NCBI RefSeq assembly: GCF_964036595.1 | Contig: NZ_OZ038523.1 | Location: forward strand, 3,106,501-3,170,500 | Direction of reading: 5' to 3' | Source of the DNA: Tenacibaculum sp. 190524A05c | GTDB lineage: Bacteria > Bacteroidota > Bacteroidia > Flavobacteriales > Flavobacteriaceae | DNA: 64,000 nucleotides | Shown: one piece after another, positions 17,992-26,941 of the stretch | Position numbering within the stretch: the stretch's first letter is position 1 | Layout: each line of letters opens with the position of its first letter | The notes under the pieces: model-generated | Database searches by the model: none | Told to the model about the DNA's origin: nothing | The model's input: the letters and a program-made list of their open reading frames with translations, nothing else | Position numbers and translations under genes: made by a program

Positions 17992-18459
17992 ATGGGAATC
18001 AAAAGCTTTCAAGGCAGGAGAACAATGACCAGTGTTAAACCCTCAGAACCTATTTTGGTTTCAGATTATATGACCAAAAATTTAATTACGTTTAAGGAAA
18101 ATCAACCTATTGAAGATGTAATTGAAACTTTGATTAAAAATAGAATATCTGGAGGACCAGTTGTGAACAGTAACAATGAATTAATTGGTATAATTTCCGA
18201 AGGAGATTGTATGAAACAAATCTCAGAAAGTAGATATTATAATCTACCAATAGACCAAAACAATACAGTTCAAAAAGCGATGGTTAAAGAGGTTGAAACT
18301 ATTGATGGTAACATGAATATTTTTGATGCGGCCAATAAGTTCTTAGAATCTAAACGACGCAGGTTTCCGATTGTTGAGAATGGAAAACTGGTCGGTCAAA
18401 TTAGTCAGAAAGATATACTAAAAGCTGCGCTAAAAATGAAAGGTAATTCCTGGAAATAG
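17992..18459 (+). CDS. CBS-domain pair protein
   Basis: The 155 residues contain two CBS domains: VSDYMTKNLITFKENQPIEDVIETLIKNRISGGPVV with IIS at about 24-70, and VEKTIDGNMNIFDAANKFLESKRRRFPIVE with ISQKDILKA at about 92-150. CBS pairs bind adenosyl nucleotides and regulate partner proteins. No attached effector domain is present. The start MGIKSFQG is kept because related flavobacterial proteins begin the same way. Confidence 0.85.
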   Translation: MGIKSFQGRRTMTSVKPSEPILVSDYMTKNLITFKENQPIEDVIETLIKNRISGGPVVNSNNELIGIISEGDCMKQISESRYYNLPIDQNNTVQKAMVKEVETIDGNMNIFDAANKFLESKRRRFPIVENGKLVGQISQKDILKAALKMKGNSWK

Positions 18460-18462
18460 GAA

Positions 18463-19140
18463 TTACACTTTTGGATTCACTCTTTCTTTTGGTAAATCCG
18501 TTATTATAATTTTATGTTTGTTATCGCTTTCTAAAGATGCAATTTTAGAATAGGAATAACCTTCTATAGGTTCTTGAAGATTTTTCCACTTTGCAATTCC
18601 TGCAACGGTTACTTCTTCACCAATTTCTATTATTGCTTCTCGATAACGGATGTTTTTCTTGAAACCGAAGAATCCTTTACTTTTTACATTATATGCTCTT
18701 AATAACTGCTCAAATTCTGGTGTACTTTCTTTAAAGGTTCCAGATGAAACTTTTTCATCAATAACTAAATGAGCTTTATAATTAACAGGTTCTCTTGATG
18801 GGTTTACAATCACATACTCGCCGTTTTTTTTAACAAAGAAAGGTTGAAACCGTTCTTCTTTGACTAAAGTAGCCCAATGATGACTGTTACCGTTACTTCT
18901 TTTTTCCTCTATTTTTATTCTATAAAAAATACATTCTCTTTTACTAAAAGGTGCAATTAATGGCTCAGTAACGTGCAATGCTTTACCTGTAATCTTAGTC
19001 AATTGATTTGTACGAATTCCACTAATGCCTGAACTAGGTAGTTTCCTTAAAGTTCGGATAATTACCTGTTTTTCATTAAAATGATACAATCCATAAAAAA
19101 TAAGAAGTACAACTGGTATTACGATAAAGAAGATTTCCAT
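18463..19140 (-). CDS. GIDE-like (MULAN-type) membrane-anchored protein
   Basis: The 225-residue protein has one N-terminal membrane helix (IFFIVIPVVLLIFYGLYHF) and a soluble region with ITGKALHVTEPLIAPFSKRECIFYRIKIEE, close to the GIDE/BAM domain that in eukaryotic MULAN sits next to a RING finger. No RING domain is present here. Bacterial members are of unknown function, probably envelope-related. Its end meets the convergent CBS gene within four bases. Confidence 0.65.
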   Translation of the reverse strand: MEIFFIVIPVVLLIFYGLYHFNEKQVIIRTLRKLPSSGISGIRTNQLTKITGKALHVTEPLIAPFSKRECIFYRIKIEEKRSNGNSHHWATLVKEERFQPFFVKKNGEYVIVNPSREPVNYKAHLVIDEKVSSGTFKESTPEFEQLLRAYNVKSKGFFGFKKNIRYREAIIEIGEEVTVAGIAKWKNLQEPIEGYSYSKIASLESDNKHKIIITDLPKERVNPKV

Positions 19141-19182
19141 TGCGTTAGTTTTATTCTATTAGTCAATAAATTAAGGAAATAG

Positions 19183-19536
19183 TTACAATTCTTTTTTAAT
19201 TAACAAAAACAAATCATTTTCTAAAGCTAAATAACCTTGATTATAAATATAGAAATATGTATTTCCGGTTTTGGTATTGTAAATAGAAGTAAATAGTTGA
19301 AAGTCGAAACCTTTATCATACAATTTAGTCCTTGAGACTTTAACTTTCCCAGTTGTGTTTAGTTCAGAAAGAATTTTATAATTTTTCTTTAATCTATTAT
19401 TGATGTTCCTGATAAGATTTTTGGTTTCTTTATCAACTTTATTATTATATGTGTTTCTGCAATAATCAGAACAAAACTTTTGATCTGATCTTCCTTTCAA
19501 TTCAGTAGAACATTCTAAACAATATCTTTTTTCCAT
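19183..19536 (-). CDS. Zinc-ribbon protein of unknown function
   Basis: The 117 residues start with a zinc ribbon, CLECSTELKGRSDQKFCSDYC (C-x2-C ... C-x3-C), followed by a basic helix and a beta-rich end. This N-terminus is found in small Bacteroidetes proteins near DNA-processing genes. It is divergent from ssb, whose promoter lies in the 161-base gap. No enzymatic motif is seen. Confidence 0.65.
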   Translation of the reverse strand: MEKRYCLECSTELKGRSDQKFCSDYCRNTYNNKVDKETKNLIRNINNRLKKNYKILSELNTTGKVKVSRTKLYDKGFDFQLFTSIYNTKTGNTYFYIYNQGYLALENDLFLLIKKEL

Positions 19537-19565
19537 AGGGAGTAAAGATATAAAATTATCCGAAT

Positions 19566-19642
19566 GTAATCGACTACAAACATTTACAATCGAAAGTAAT
19601 TGCTTTACAACCGACTCCAGCTTTGATTCTGTCGCATCTTTG
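19566..19642 (+). promoter_or_regulatory. ssb promoter with three helically phased repeats
   Basis: A -7 element CATCTTTG at 19635-19642 is followed by the TTTGCAGTGT(N)ATTA start region seen at other strong promoters in this window. Upstream, GTAATCGA (19566), ACAATCGA (19586) and ACAACCGA (19607) recur at 20-21 base steps, two helical turns, so a regulator could bind all three on one face. Confidence 0.5.
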
Positions 19643-19697
19643 CAGTGTCATTATTTAATGGCAAAGTCTTAACTGTTAAACGATAACATAAAATAAC

Positions 19698-20033
19698 ATG
19701 AACGCATTAAAAAACAGAGTACAGTTAATTGGGAACTTAGGTAATAAACCAGAACTAATTATTTTAGAGTCAGGAAAAAAACTGACAAAATTTTCAGTAG
19801 CTACGAATGAAACGTACAAAAACGCGAAAGGTGAAAAGGTAACCGAAACACAATGGCATAATATTATTGCTTGGAATAAAACAGCAGAAATTATAGAAAG
19901 CTATTTAGATAAAGGAAGTGAAGTTATGATAGAAGGAAAATTAACTTCGAGAAGCTACGAAAATGAAAACGGAGAAAAAAGATATATCACAGAAGTAGTA
20001 TGTAACGAAATACTAATGTTAGGAAATAAGTAG
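19698..20033 (+). CDS. ssb: Single-stranded DNA-binding protein
   Basis: The 111-residue protein is one OB fold: MNALKNRVQLIGNLGNKPEL, then TKFSVATNETYKNAKGEKVTETQWHNIIAW and GSEVMIEGKLTSRSYENENG. It lacks the acidic C-terminal tail used by housekeeping SSB to recruit partners, so it is probably a secondary SSB, for example for recombination or uptake of DNA. It has its own promoter and terminator. Confidence 0.95.
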   Translation: MNALKNRVQLIGNLGNKPELIILESGKKLTKFSVATNETYKNAKGEKVTETQWHNIIAWNKTAEIIESYLDKGSEVMIEGKLTSRSYENENGEKRYITEVVCNEILMLGNK

Positions 20034-20070
20034 AGGGGGAAATTGCTAGACTCCAGAAAAAGAAAAGAAA

Positions 20071-20113
20071 AAGAAGAAACACCTGATAATTTTATCGGGT
20101 GTTTCTTCTTTTT
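20071..20113 (+). terminator. Terminator of ssb
   Basis: A 13-bp stem (AAGAAGAAACACC with GGTGTTTCTTCTT), extended by an inner GAT/ATC pair, is followed by T. It is a strong intrinsic terminator. Confidence 0.9.
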
Positions 20114-20315
20114 AGGATATTATTCCTGACTTAAGTACAGTAAAACCACTCTATTAATTTTGGTTAAAATCCTTTTTCTTTTATTCCAAAGGAATAGAAA
20201 CAAATAGTAACTTTATACAGTTGTTGCAGTAAAAGAATTTAGATTCATTAATAGATTAAGTATTTCTACATTATCTTTATTCAATTAAATCATTGCGACT
20301 AAAAAAATCAACCAG

Positions 20316-20699
20316 ATGAAAAGCAATAATGTTAATACCTTACTACAAATAGTAGCGATAATTATTTTGTTAATTATTGGTTACTTAGTTTTTAAATCGA
20401 GTTCAAATTGGAAAGTAATTGAAATCGAGTTAAATAATGCCAGACAAGAACTACAAACATCAAAAGCTAACGTAGTTAATGCAAAAACCGAACTAGAAAA
20501 ATTTAGAAAAGAGTTCGAACAAATGAAAGCCCAAAAGGATTTCATTATTCATAAAAGAGATTCTTTAATCCTTGATTTTAAAAGAAAGAATGCTCGTGAT
20601 TGGAATGAGTTACAAAGAATAAAAGATTCTATTAAAGCTGTTAACGATAAATTGGCTAAGGATAGAGTAATTCTAGATGGTCTTTTTGGAGTGAATTAA
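20316..20699 (+). CDS. Small membrane-anchored coiled-coil protein
   Basis: The 127 residues begin with one membrane helix (LLQIVAIIILLIIGYLVF, about 9-26) followed by a continuous coiled coil of E, K and Q heptads to about residue 115. There is no catalytic motif. The next gene, 29 bases on, also encodes a coiled-coil protein with a membrane helix at its other end, suggesting the two form a trans-envelope or membrane complex. Function unknown. Confidence 0.6.
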   Translation: MKSNNVNTLLQIVAIIILLIIGYLVFKSSSNWKVIEIELNNARQELQTSKANVVNAKTELEKFRKEFEQMKAQKDFIIHKRDSLILDFKRKNARDWNELQRIKDSIKAVNDKLAKDRVILDGLFGVN

Positions 20700-20728
20700 A
20701 AGATAAAACCAAATAATAAAATAAAAAT

Positions 20729-21277
20729 ATGAAAAAAGTATTCCTTACATGTTTCTTGTTTACCTTGATTTCTTCTTTTGGCCAAGTTGCAAGAGATTCT
20801 GTAAAAGTTATAGAAATACCGGCTTCCTATGCAAATTTTGTGGGAGAGCCTTTAACTGTTAAGAAAGATAGCTTATATACATTTAAGACACCAGATATTT
20901 ATTTGGTAAATAAGAAATCATTTTTAGCAATGAAGAGTGTTTATCAAACTACAATAGATCAAGATAAAATGACGAAAGAGTTAGTGGAGAAATATACAAC
21001 AACACTAAGAAGAAATGTTGATCTAGAACGAATGTTAAAAATCAATTTTCGTGAATCAGATAGTTTGGATCAAAAGCTTTACGAGCGTAATCAAATCACA
21101 TTAGATCGAACTCAAAAGGCTTTAGATTACACCATTTCAAGTTTAGATAAGGCTACTAAAAGCCTTGATATTATTGAAAAAGAAAGTAAGCGTCAAAGAA
21201 GAAAAACAGTTTTCGAGAAAATTCTTATTGGTACTGCAGGAGTTGGAGTAGGAATTTTACTTGGATTAGCTTTTTAG
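20729..21277 (+). CDS. Exported coiled-coil protein with C-terminal membrane helix
   Basis: The 182-residue protein starts with a signal peptide (KVFLTCFLFTLISSFGQ), has a coiled-coil region at about 65-160, and ends in a glycine-rich membrane helix ILIGTAGVGVGILLGLAF. It is probably co-transcribed with the preceding anchored coiled-coil gene, and a hairpin terminator follows. I do not recognise a family. Confidence 0.6.
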   Translation: MKKVFLTCFLFTLISSFGQVARDSVKVIEIPASYANFVGEPLTVKKDSLYTFKTPDIYLVNKKSFLAMKSVYQTTIDQDKMTKELVEKYTTTLRRNVDLERMLKINFRESDSLDQKLYERNQITLDRTQKALDYTISSLDKATKSLDIIEKESKRQRRKTVFEKILIGTAGVGVGILLGLAF

Positions 21278-21323
21278 GTTACTGCTCATATTCTAGTAAG
21301 AATTCAAAAAAAGACAATATATA

Positions 21324-21354
21324 CCTGGTAAAATTCTGTTTTACTGGGTTTTTT
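21324..21354 (+). terminator. Terminator after the coiled-coil gene pair
   Basis: The stem CCTGGTAAAA with TTTTACTGGG (two G-U pairs) is followed by six T. It separates the coiled-coil pair from nirB. Confidence 0.75.
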
Positions 21355-21489
21355 AGTTTTTTGTAAAATGCATACTTCTCATTTTAACTTTAAAAAAATA
21401 GCAAAAAACGAATTTACCAAGTGCATAATTATTGATTAGCTAAAAAACATCTCAATTACGTAATTTTTTAATTCCAAAAAGACAAAATT

Positions 21490-21510
21490 ACGTATAAATA
21501 CTTAATTTTA
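21490..21510 (+). promoter_or_regulatory. nirB promoter with the nitrate-block palindrome
   Basis: The 14-bp palindrome ACGTATAAATACTT (21490-21503) shares its last T with a -7-like element TAATTTTA (21503-21510), 28 bases before the nirB start. The same arrangement recurs before the Crp gene, nas and nrtA. A nearby TTACGTAA (21456-21463) adds a further ACGTA half-site. Confidence 0.6.
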
Positions 21511-21531
21511 GACTTCTATTAATTAAGTACT

Positions 21532-24045
21532 ATGAAGCATATTATTGTAGTTGGAAACGGTATGGTGGGGTATAAATTTTGTGAAAAATTTATAGATAAG
21601 TCGGAAGCAAAGAATTTTAAAATTACTGTTTTTGGTGAAGAACCACGGCCAGCCTATGACAGAGTTCATCTAAGTGAATATTTTGAAAATCAAGATGCAA
21701 CTGCATTAGAAATGGCTCCATTAGAATGGTATGCAAACAATGGTATTGAGTTAATCACGAATACTCGGGTTAATAGTATTGATAAACAAGCAAAAACTAT
21801 CGAAACTATTCATGGTAATGAATATGCCTATGATTATTTAGTATTAGCAACAGGATCTTCTCCATTTGTTCCAAATATCGAAGGAATAGAAAAGGAAGGT
21901 GTTTTTGTATACAGAACAATTGAAGATTTAGAAGAAACTATTGAATATGCTAATATTATCAAATCAGGTAGAACTGAAAAAGTAAGAGCAGCAATATTAG
22001 GTGGTGGACTTCTAGGATTAGAGGCAGCGAAAGCTGTTATGGATATGGGATTCGAACCTCACGTAGTTGAGTTTGCGCCAAAATTAATGCCGAGACAATT
22101 AGATAAGAGGAGTAGTAATGTACTTCAGGAAAAAATAGAATCATTAGGTATTCAAGTACACTTATCTAAAGTTACTAGTAAAATACTAGGAGAATCAGCA
22201 ATTACAGGAATGGAGTTCGGAGAGAATGATCAACTTGATGTTGAAATGTTAGTAGTTTCTGCAGGAATTAGACCTCGAGATGAACTGGCTAAAACTTGTG
22301 ATTTAAAAGTGGGAACCCGCGGTGGAATATGGGTGAATAACAAAATGCAAACTTCTGATGAATCTATTTTCGCAATTGGAGAATGTGCGTTATTCAATAA
22401 CATGATTTATGGTTTAGTTGCTCCGGGTTATGACATGGCAGAAATAGCTGTGAATCAAATCATAGGAAATACGGAAGAGGTTATGGTAGATGAAATTGAC
22501 ATGTCTACTAAACTTAAGCTAATTGGGGTTGACGTAGCAAGTTACGGAGAACCATTTATGCCGATCGATAAAGGATATTCTATCATTTTTGAAAATAAGA
22601 CCAAAGGAGTTTACAAAAGAGTAAATGTTAGTTTAGATCGAAAAAAACTACTTGGAGGTATTTTAGTTGGTGACGTATCTGACTATAATATGTTACATCA
22701 AATTTATTTAAACGGATTACCAATTCCTGAAAATGCAGAAGAACTTATCGTCGCTAGTGGTGGAAAGAATGCTGCGTTTGGAAGTGTTTTAGATTTGCCA
22801 GATGAGGCTCAAGTATGTTCTTGTGAAAGCATATCTAAAGGGGCAATCTGTTCTTCTATTATAGATGGAGGTTGTAAAAGTTTAGGAGACGTGGTTGCCA
22901 AAACAAAAGTTACTACAGGTTGTGGAGGCTGTAAGCCTATGGTTGTTGATTTGGTAAATGAAACCTTAAAATCACTAGGAGAAGAAGTAAAAGAAGTGCT
23001 TTGTGAGCATTTTCATTATAGCAGACAAGAATTATATGATTTAGTGAAAGTGAATAAAATTGAAACATATGAAGAAGCACTCGAAAAATATGGTCATGGT
23101 CATGGATGTGAGGTGTGTAAACCTGCTTTAGCTTCTATTTTTGCTACGTTAACAATGGAGACGGCAAATAAGCAAGTAACCATTCAAGATACTAACGACA
23201 GATTCTTAGCTAACATTCAACGTAACGGAACTTATTCTGTTGTTCCTAGAGTTCCTGGAGGAGAAATCACTCCACAACAATTAATAACTATTGGTGAGAT
23301 AGGAGCTAAATACGATTTATATACTAAAATTACTGGTGCACAACGTATAGATCTTTTTGGTGCTCAAATTCATGAGTTACCATTAATTTGGAAGGAATTA
23401 ATTGCCGCTGGATTTGAAAGCGGTCATGCATATGGAAAATCGTTAAGAGCGGTTAAAAGTTGTGTTGGATCTACTTGGTGTAGATATGGAATGCACGAAA
23501 GTGTAACTTTCGCCATTGAAATTGAAAATCGTTATAGAGGTTTACGTGCTCCGCATAAATTAAAAGGAGGAGTTTCTGGCTGTATTAGAGAATGTGCCGA
23601 AGCTCGCGGTAAAGACTTTGGTCTAATTGCGGTAGAAGGAGGATGGAACTTATACGTTTGCGGAAATGGTGGAGCGAATCCAAAACATGCCATTTTATTA
23701 GCAGAACAATTGAGTGATGAAACCGCGATAAAATACTTGGATAGATTTTTAATGTATTACATAAGAACTGCGGGTCCATTAGTAAGAACGGCCCCTTGGT
23801 TAGATAAATTAGAAGGAGGTATTGAGTATTTAAAACAAGTAATTATTGATGATGTTTTAGGGATTGCAGAAACCTTAGAAGAAGAAATGCAAGCCTTAAT
23901 CAATAAGTATGAATGTGAATGGAAACAAGCAGTTGAAAGTCCAGAAATGATGAAGCGTTTTAAACATTTTGTGAATACGGATGAAACAAACGAAGAATTA
24001 GTTTTTGTTCCAATGAGAGAGCAAAAAATGCCAAAACCTTGGTAG
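21532..24045 (+). CDS. nirB: NAD(P)H nitrite reductase, large subunit
   Basis: The 837-residue protein reduces nitrite to ammonium for assimilation. Domains in order: an FAD/NAD-binding reductase (ILGGGLLGLEAAKAV at about 156-170), a BFD-type [2Fe-2S] domain with cysteines from about residue 429 (CSCESISKG ... TGCGGCKP), and the sulfite/nitrite reductase part. In the last, CVGSTWC (about 643-649) and GCIRECAEARG (about 682-692) are the [4Fe-4S]-siroheme ligands. Length and motifs are complete. It starts an operon with nirD, a DUF4202 gene and a NarX-like kinase. Confidence 0.97.
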   Translation: MKHIIVVGNGMVGYKFCEKFIDKSEAKNFKITVFGEEPRPAYDRVHLSEYFENQDATALEMAPLEWYANNGIELITNTRVNSIDKQAKTIETIHGNEYAYDYLVLATGSSPFVPNIEGIEKEGVFVYRTIEDLEETIEYANIIKSGRTEKVRAAILGGGLLGLEAAKAVMDMGFEPHVVEFAPKLMPRQLDKRSSNVLQEKIESLGIQVHLSKVTSKILGESAITGMEFGENDQLDVEMLVVSAGIRPRDELAKTCDLKVGTRGGIWVNNKMQTSDESIFAIGECALFNNMIYGLVAPGYDMAEIAVNQIIGNTEEVMVDEIDMSTKLKLIGVDVASYGEPFMPIDKGYSIIFENKTKGVYKRVNVSLDRKKLLGGILVGDVSDYNMLHQIYLNGLPIPENAEELIVASGGKNAAFGSVLDLPDEAQVCSCESISKGAICSSIIDGGCKSLGDVVAKTKVTTGCGGCKPMVVDLVNETLKSLGEEVKEVLCEHFHYSRQELYDLVKVNKIETYEEALEKYGHGHGCEVCKPALASIFATLTMETANKQVTIQDTNDRFLANIQRNGTYSVVPRVPGGEITPQQLITIGEIGAKYDLYTKITGAQRIDLFGAQIHELPLIWKELIAAGFESGHAYGKSLRAVKSCVGSTWCRYGMHESVTFAIEIENRYRGLRAPHKLKGGVSGCIRECAEARGKDFGLIAVEGGWNLYVCGNGGANPKHAILLAEQLSDETAIKYLDRFLMYYIRTAGPLVRTAPWLDKLEGGIEYLKQVIIDDVLGIAETLEEEMQALINKYECEWKQAVESPEMMKRFKHFVNTDETNEELVFVPMREQKMPKPW

Positions 24046-24068
24046 TAATAAAATTAAAAAAGTAGAAC

Positions 24069-24446
24069 ATGATAGATGCGATTGAGAAATATGCTTCAGT
24101 TGTAAATACAGAAGTTAACAGCTGGTTTAAAGCAGGAAGCGTAAGCGATTTTCCAGAGAATAGTGGAGCTTGTGTAAAGTATAAAGACAAGCAAATAGCG
24201 GTTTTTAATTTTAAATTGATGAACAAGTGGTATGCCTGTCAAAATTTATGTCCACATAAAATGGAAATGGTACTATCACTAGGTTTAATTGGAGATAAAA
24301 ATGGAGTTCCAAAAGTTGCTTGTCCGTTACACAAAAAGAATTTTTCGTTAGAAGATGGATCAGGTTTAACAGATGAAAGTTTGAGAATTGCCGTATATCC
24401 AGTAAAAATTGAAGGAGGAAATGTGTATATTGGTTTTTCAGATTAA
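24069..24446 (+). CDS. nirD: Nitrite reductase small subunit (Rieske-type)
   Basis: The 125 residues form a NirD/Rieske-like domain. The pairs CPHKMEM (C-x-H) and CPLHKKNF (C-x2-H) are both present, so a real [2Fe-2S] Rieske centre may be bound, unlike NirD of enteric bacteria, where these ligands are lost. It lies 23 bases after nirB and serves as its partner. Confidence 0.92.
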   Translation: MIDAIEKYASVVNTEVNSWFKAGSVSDFPENSGACVKYKDKQIAVFNFKLMNKWYACQNLCPHKMEMVLSLGLIGDKNGVPKVACPLHKKNFSLEDGSGLTDESLRIAVYPVKIEGGNVYIGFSD

Positions 24447-24455
24447 TAACAATAG

Positions 24456-25040
24456 ATGAAACCAACACGTTTTGAAACTGCGTTAGCATTAATAGATCAG
24501 AAAAACGCTGGAGATCCAAATTCATATACTGTAGAAGGAATAGAGTTTCCTAAAGAATTATTGTATTCTCATAGAATGACAAGAAGGTTATTGCAGTTCA
24601 ATCCGAATGCTTCTAAAGCTTTACAGCTAGCAGCGAGAGCTCAACATATATGTAGGTGGGAAATCGCGAGAGATGAATATCCAATGGATAGAGTTGGGTA
24701 TTTAAAATGGAGAGAGCAATTGAAGAAAATGCATGCATCTATTACATCTGAAATATTAGAAAAAGCTGGATTTGATGAAGATTACAGTAAAAGAGTTACG
24801 GCTTTAATTCTTAAAAAGCAATTGAAAAAGAATGAAGAATCTCAGCAGCTAGAGGATGTTATATGTTTAGTGTTTCTTGATTATTATTTCGAAGAATTCG
24901 CTGCAAAGCATACTGATGAAAAAGTAATCGACATCTTGAAGAAAACATTGAAAAAAATGTCTGAAAAAGGTAAAGAAGAGGCGTTAAAAGTTAAGTATTC
25001 AGAGAAAAGTTTGTCTCTAGTAAAACAAGCACTAGCATAA
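24456..25040 (+). CDS. DUF4202 protein of the nitrite reductase operon
   Basis: The 194-residue protein matches DUF4202: MKPTRFETALALIDQKNAGDPN, then HRMTRRLLQFNPNASKALQLAARAQHICRWEIARDEYPM, then a helical C-terminus. The conserved histidine/arginine helix pattern resembles HD-like hydrolases. The gene is a frequent neighbour of assimilatory nitrite reductase genes, so a role in that pathway is likely but undefined. It lies 9 bases after nirD. Confidence 0.85.
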   Translation: MKPTRFETALALIDQKNAGDPNSYTVEGIEFPKELLYSHRMTRRLLQFNPNASKALQLAARAQHICRWEIARDEYPMDRVGYLKWREQLKKMHASITSEILEKAGFDEDYSKRVTALILKKQLKKNEESQQLEDVICLVFLDYYFEEFAAKHTDEKVIDILKKTLKKMSEKGKEEALKVKYSEKSLSLVKQALA

Positions 25041-25058
25041 GAAATTTCCATTTTTTAG

Positions 25059-26888
25059 ATGGTAAAAAAATCATATTCTTTAGATCAACGAACGTTTAAT
25101 AATTTAAGTCGTTTGTATATTTTGGCATTAAGTACAATAGCTGTATCAGTTATTGTGAGTCAATTTTTAATACGCAAACATTTAAAAGATCAGCAAAGTG
25201 ATTCCAGAGTTATTAATGTGGCTGGTCGTCAAAGAATGTTAAGTCAAAAATTAACAAAAGAAGTTTTTCTACTCACTTCAGAAAATGATAGCTTTAAATC
25301 ATCAGCTTTAAAAAATCAGATTAAAAGCACCTTAAGTTTATGGAGATTATCTCATGAATCTTTACAAACAGGTAATGATTCTTTAGGCTTGCCAGGGAAG
25401 AACAGTGAGATAATTAAAGGAAAGTTTCAAGAAATCAATCCGATTTTCGATACTATAACTAATGCTGTAAAAAGTATTTTGAATAGTGATGACTCTGCGG
25501 TGTTTAATTTGAATTACTCGACAAGCTCTATTCAAACGATCAAAGAAAGAGAAAAAGAGTTCCTGACAAAAATGGACGATATTGTGAATCAATACGATAC
25601 CGAGGCTAAGAAAAAAGTAAACTGGTTGAGAAGACTTGAACTTTTTTTAATGCTAGGAACGTTGTTGATTCTTCTGGCGGAATTCCTATTTATTTTTTGG
25701 CCCACGGCAAAATCAGTAAGAGCGACCTTGGCAAAGCTGTTATCGGCAGAAAAATTAGCAAAGAAAATGGCTTTTGATGCCGATGAATTAAGTATTGCAA
25801 GAGAAAAATCAGTTAAAGAATTAAAAGCGTTTAGTAGAGCGATGGATCAAACTTTATTATCTGCTAGAATACTTCCAAGCGGAGCTATTGTTCATATGGG
25901 AGCAAAGTTTTCTCGATTCTTTAAATATTCAAATTCTAGTGACGCTTTTTTATGGGATGTATTGTCAACTATTGAAAATGAGCGAACACAAATTCAGGAA
26001 CTTATTTTAAAAAATAAGAAAACAGGTTGGCAAGGAGAGGTGAAAGCATCAACGGTAGAAGGTGAAGATTTATGGTTAGAAATGGCTATAATTCCATATA
26101 GTCCAACAAATGAAAAATCTGAGCTCTTAATTATTGCCTCAGATATAACAGAAAAGAAAATTGCTCAGGTAGAAATAGATCAGTTAAAACAAAAAAGTTT
26201 TGACGAGGAGATGAGTCAGCAACAAATCATTTCAAGAAAAATTATTGAAAATCAGGAAAAGGAACAAAGTAGAATCGCGAAAGATGTTCATGACGGAATC
26301 GGACAAATGCTTACAGGGTTAAAGTTTAATCTAGAGAGTATAAATCCGGATGATATTGAGAAAACGAAATTAAAAGTAAGTCAGTTAAAAGAGCAAACAA
26401 GTGATATTATAAAAGGAGTTAGAACAGCCACTTTTAACTTAATGCCTTCGGAATTATCTGATCATGGTTTGGTTCCGGCGCTCGCAAAACTTACCAAAGA
26501 ACTTACACGATTAACAGGTAAGAATATTGTTTTTGTTAATAAGAGTAATTTCGATTTACGTCTAGATTCACTTACTGAAATTAATATCTATAGAATTACT
26601 CAAGAAGCGATTAATAATGCAATAAAATATGCAGAATCTTCACATATTTTATTGTCTGTTTCTCATAGTGAAACGATGTTGAGTATCGTTATAGATGATA
26701 ATGGAAAAGGATTTAATACCAGTCAAAAGAAAAAAGGAGTAGGAGGAATGGGATTAACCTTTATGAAAGAACGAATTAAATATATAAACGGACGATTATT
26801 TTTAAGTTCGGAAAAAGGAAAAGGAACAAGAGTTACTTTAAACATACCAATTAACTGTCCCGAAGCTTCGGGAGGTTCAGGTTCTTAA
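25059..26888 (+). CDS. NarX-like sensor histidine kinase (PilJ-type sensor)
   Basis: The 609-residue kinase has membrane helices at about 18-36 and 190-212 bracketing a periplasmic PilJ/NarX-type sensor. The sensor carries the nitrate P-box-like motif NVAGRQRMLSQKL at about 49-61. A PAS-like region, a HisKA_3 phosphoacceptor (KDVHDGIGQMLTGLKFNLES, His at about 410) and an HATPase domain (INNAIKYAES, IDDNGKGFN, GMGLTFMKERI) follow. The C-terminal tail CPEASGGSGS is encoded by a perfect palindrome (26858-26873) and looks like a late addition. It probably senses nitrate or nitrite and phosphorylates the regulator encoded next. Confidence 0.9.
   Translation: MVKKSYSLDQRTFNNLSRLYILALSTIAVSVIVSQFLIRKHLKDQQSDSRVINVAGRQRMLSQKLTKEVFLLTSENDSFKSSALKNQIKSTLSLWRLSHESLQTGNDSLGLPGKNSEIIKGKFQEINPIFDTITNAVKSILNSDDSAVFNLNYSTSSIQTIKEREKEFLTKMDDIVNQYDTEAKKKVNWLRRLELFLMLGTLLILLAEFLFIFWPTAKSVRATLAKLLSAEKLAKKMAFDADELSIAREKSVKELKAFSRAMDQTLLSARILPSGAIVHMGAKFSRFFKYSNSSDAFLWDVLSTIENERTQIQELILKNKKTGWQGEVKASTVEGEDLWLEMAIIPYSPTNEKSELLIIASDITEKKIAQVEIDQLKQKSFDEEMSQQQIISRKIIENQEKEQSRIAKDVHDGIGQMLTGLKFNLESINPDDIEKTKLKVSQLKEQTSDIIKGVRTATFNLMPSELSDHGLVPALAKLTKELTRLTGKNIVFVNKSNFDLRLDSLTEINIYRITQEAINNAIKYAESSHILLSVSHSETMLSIVIDDNGKGFNTSQKKKGVGGMGLTFMKERIKYINGRLFLSSEKGKGTRVTLNIPINCPEASGGSGS
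26858..26873. repeat. 16-bp perfect palindrome at the 3' end of the kinase gene
   Basis: TCCCGAAGCTTCGGGA is GC-rich against the local background, and the same CCCGAAG core occurs in the dispersed repeat at 57911-58053 (CTCCCGAAGTTTCAGG). It encodes most of the odd C-terminal tail of the kinase. Confidence 0.6.
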
Positions 26889-26941
26889 CATGAATAAAAG
26901 TTACTTGGTTTTACTTATTTTTGTTGAAATTAATACATTTT

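Noticed and set aside
26921..26941. TTG start for the NarL-type regulator
   Set aside because: The ATG at 26942 begins exactly at the receiver domain; the extension adds hydrophobic residues with no family counterpart.
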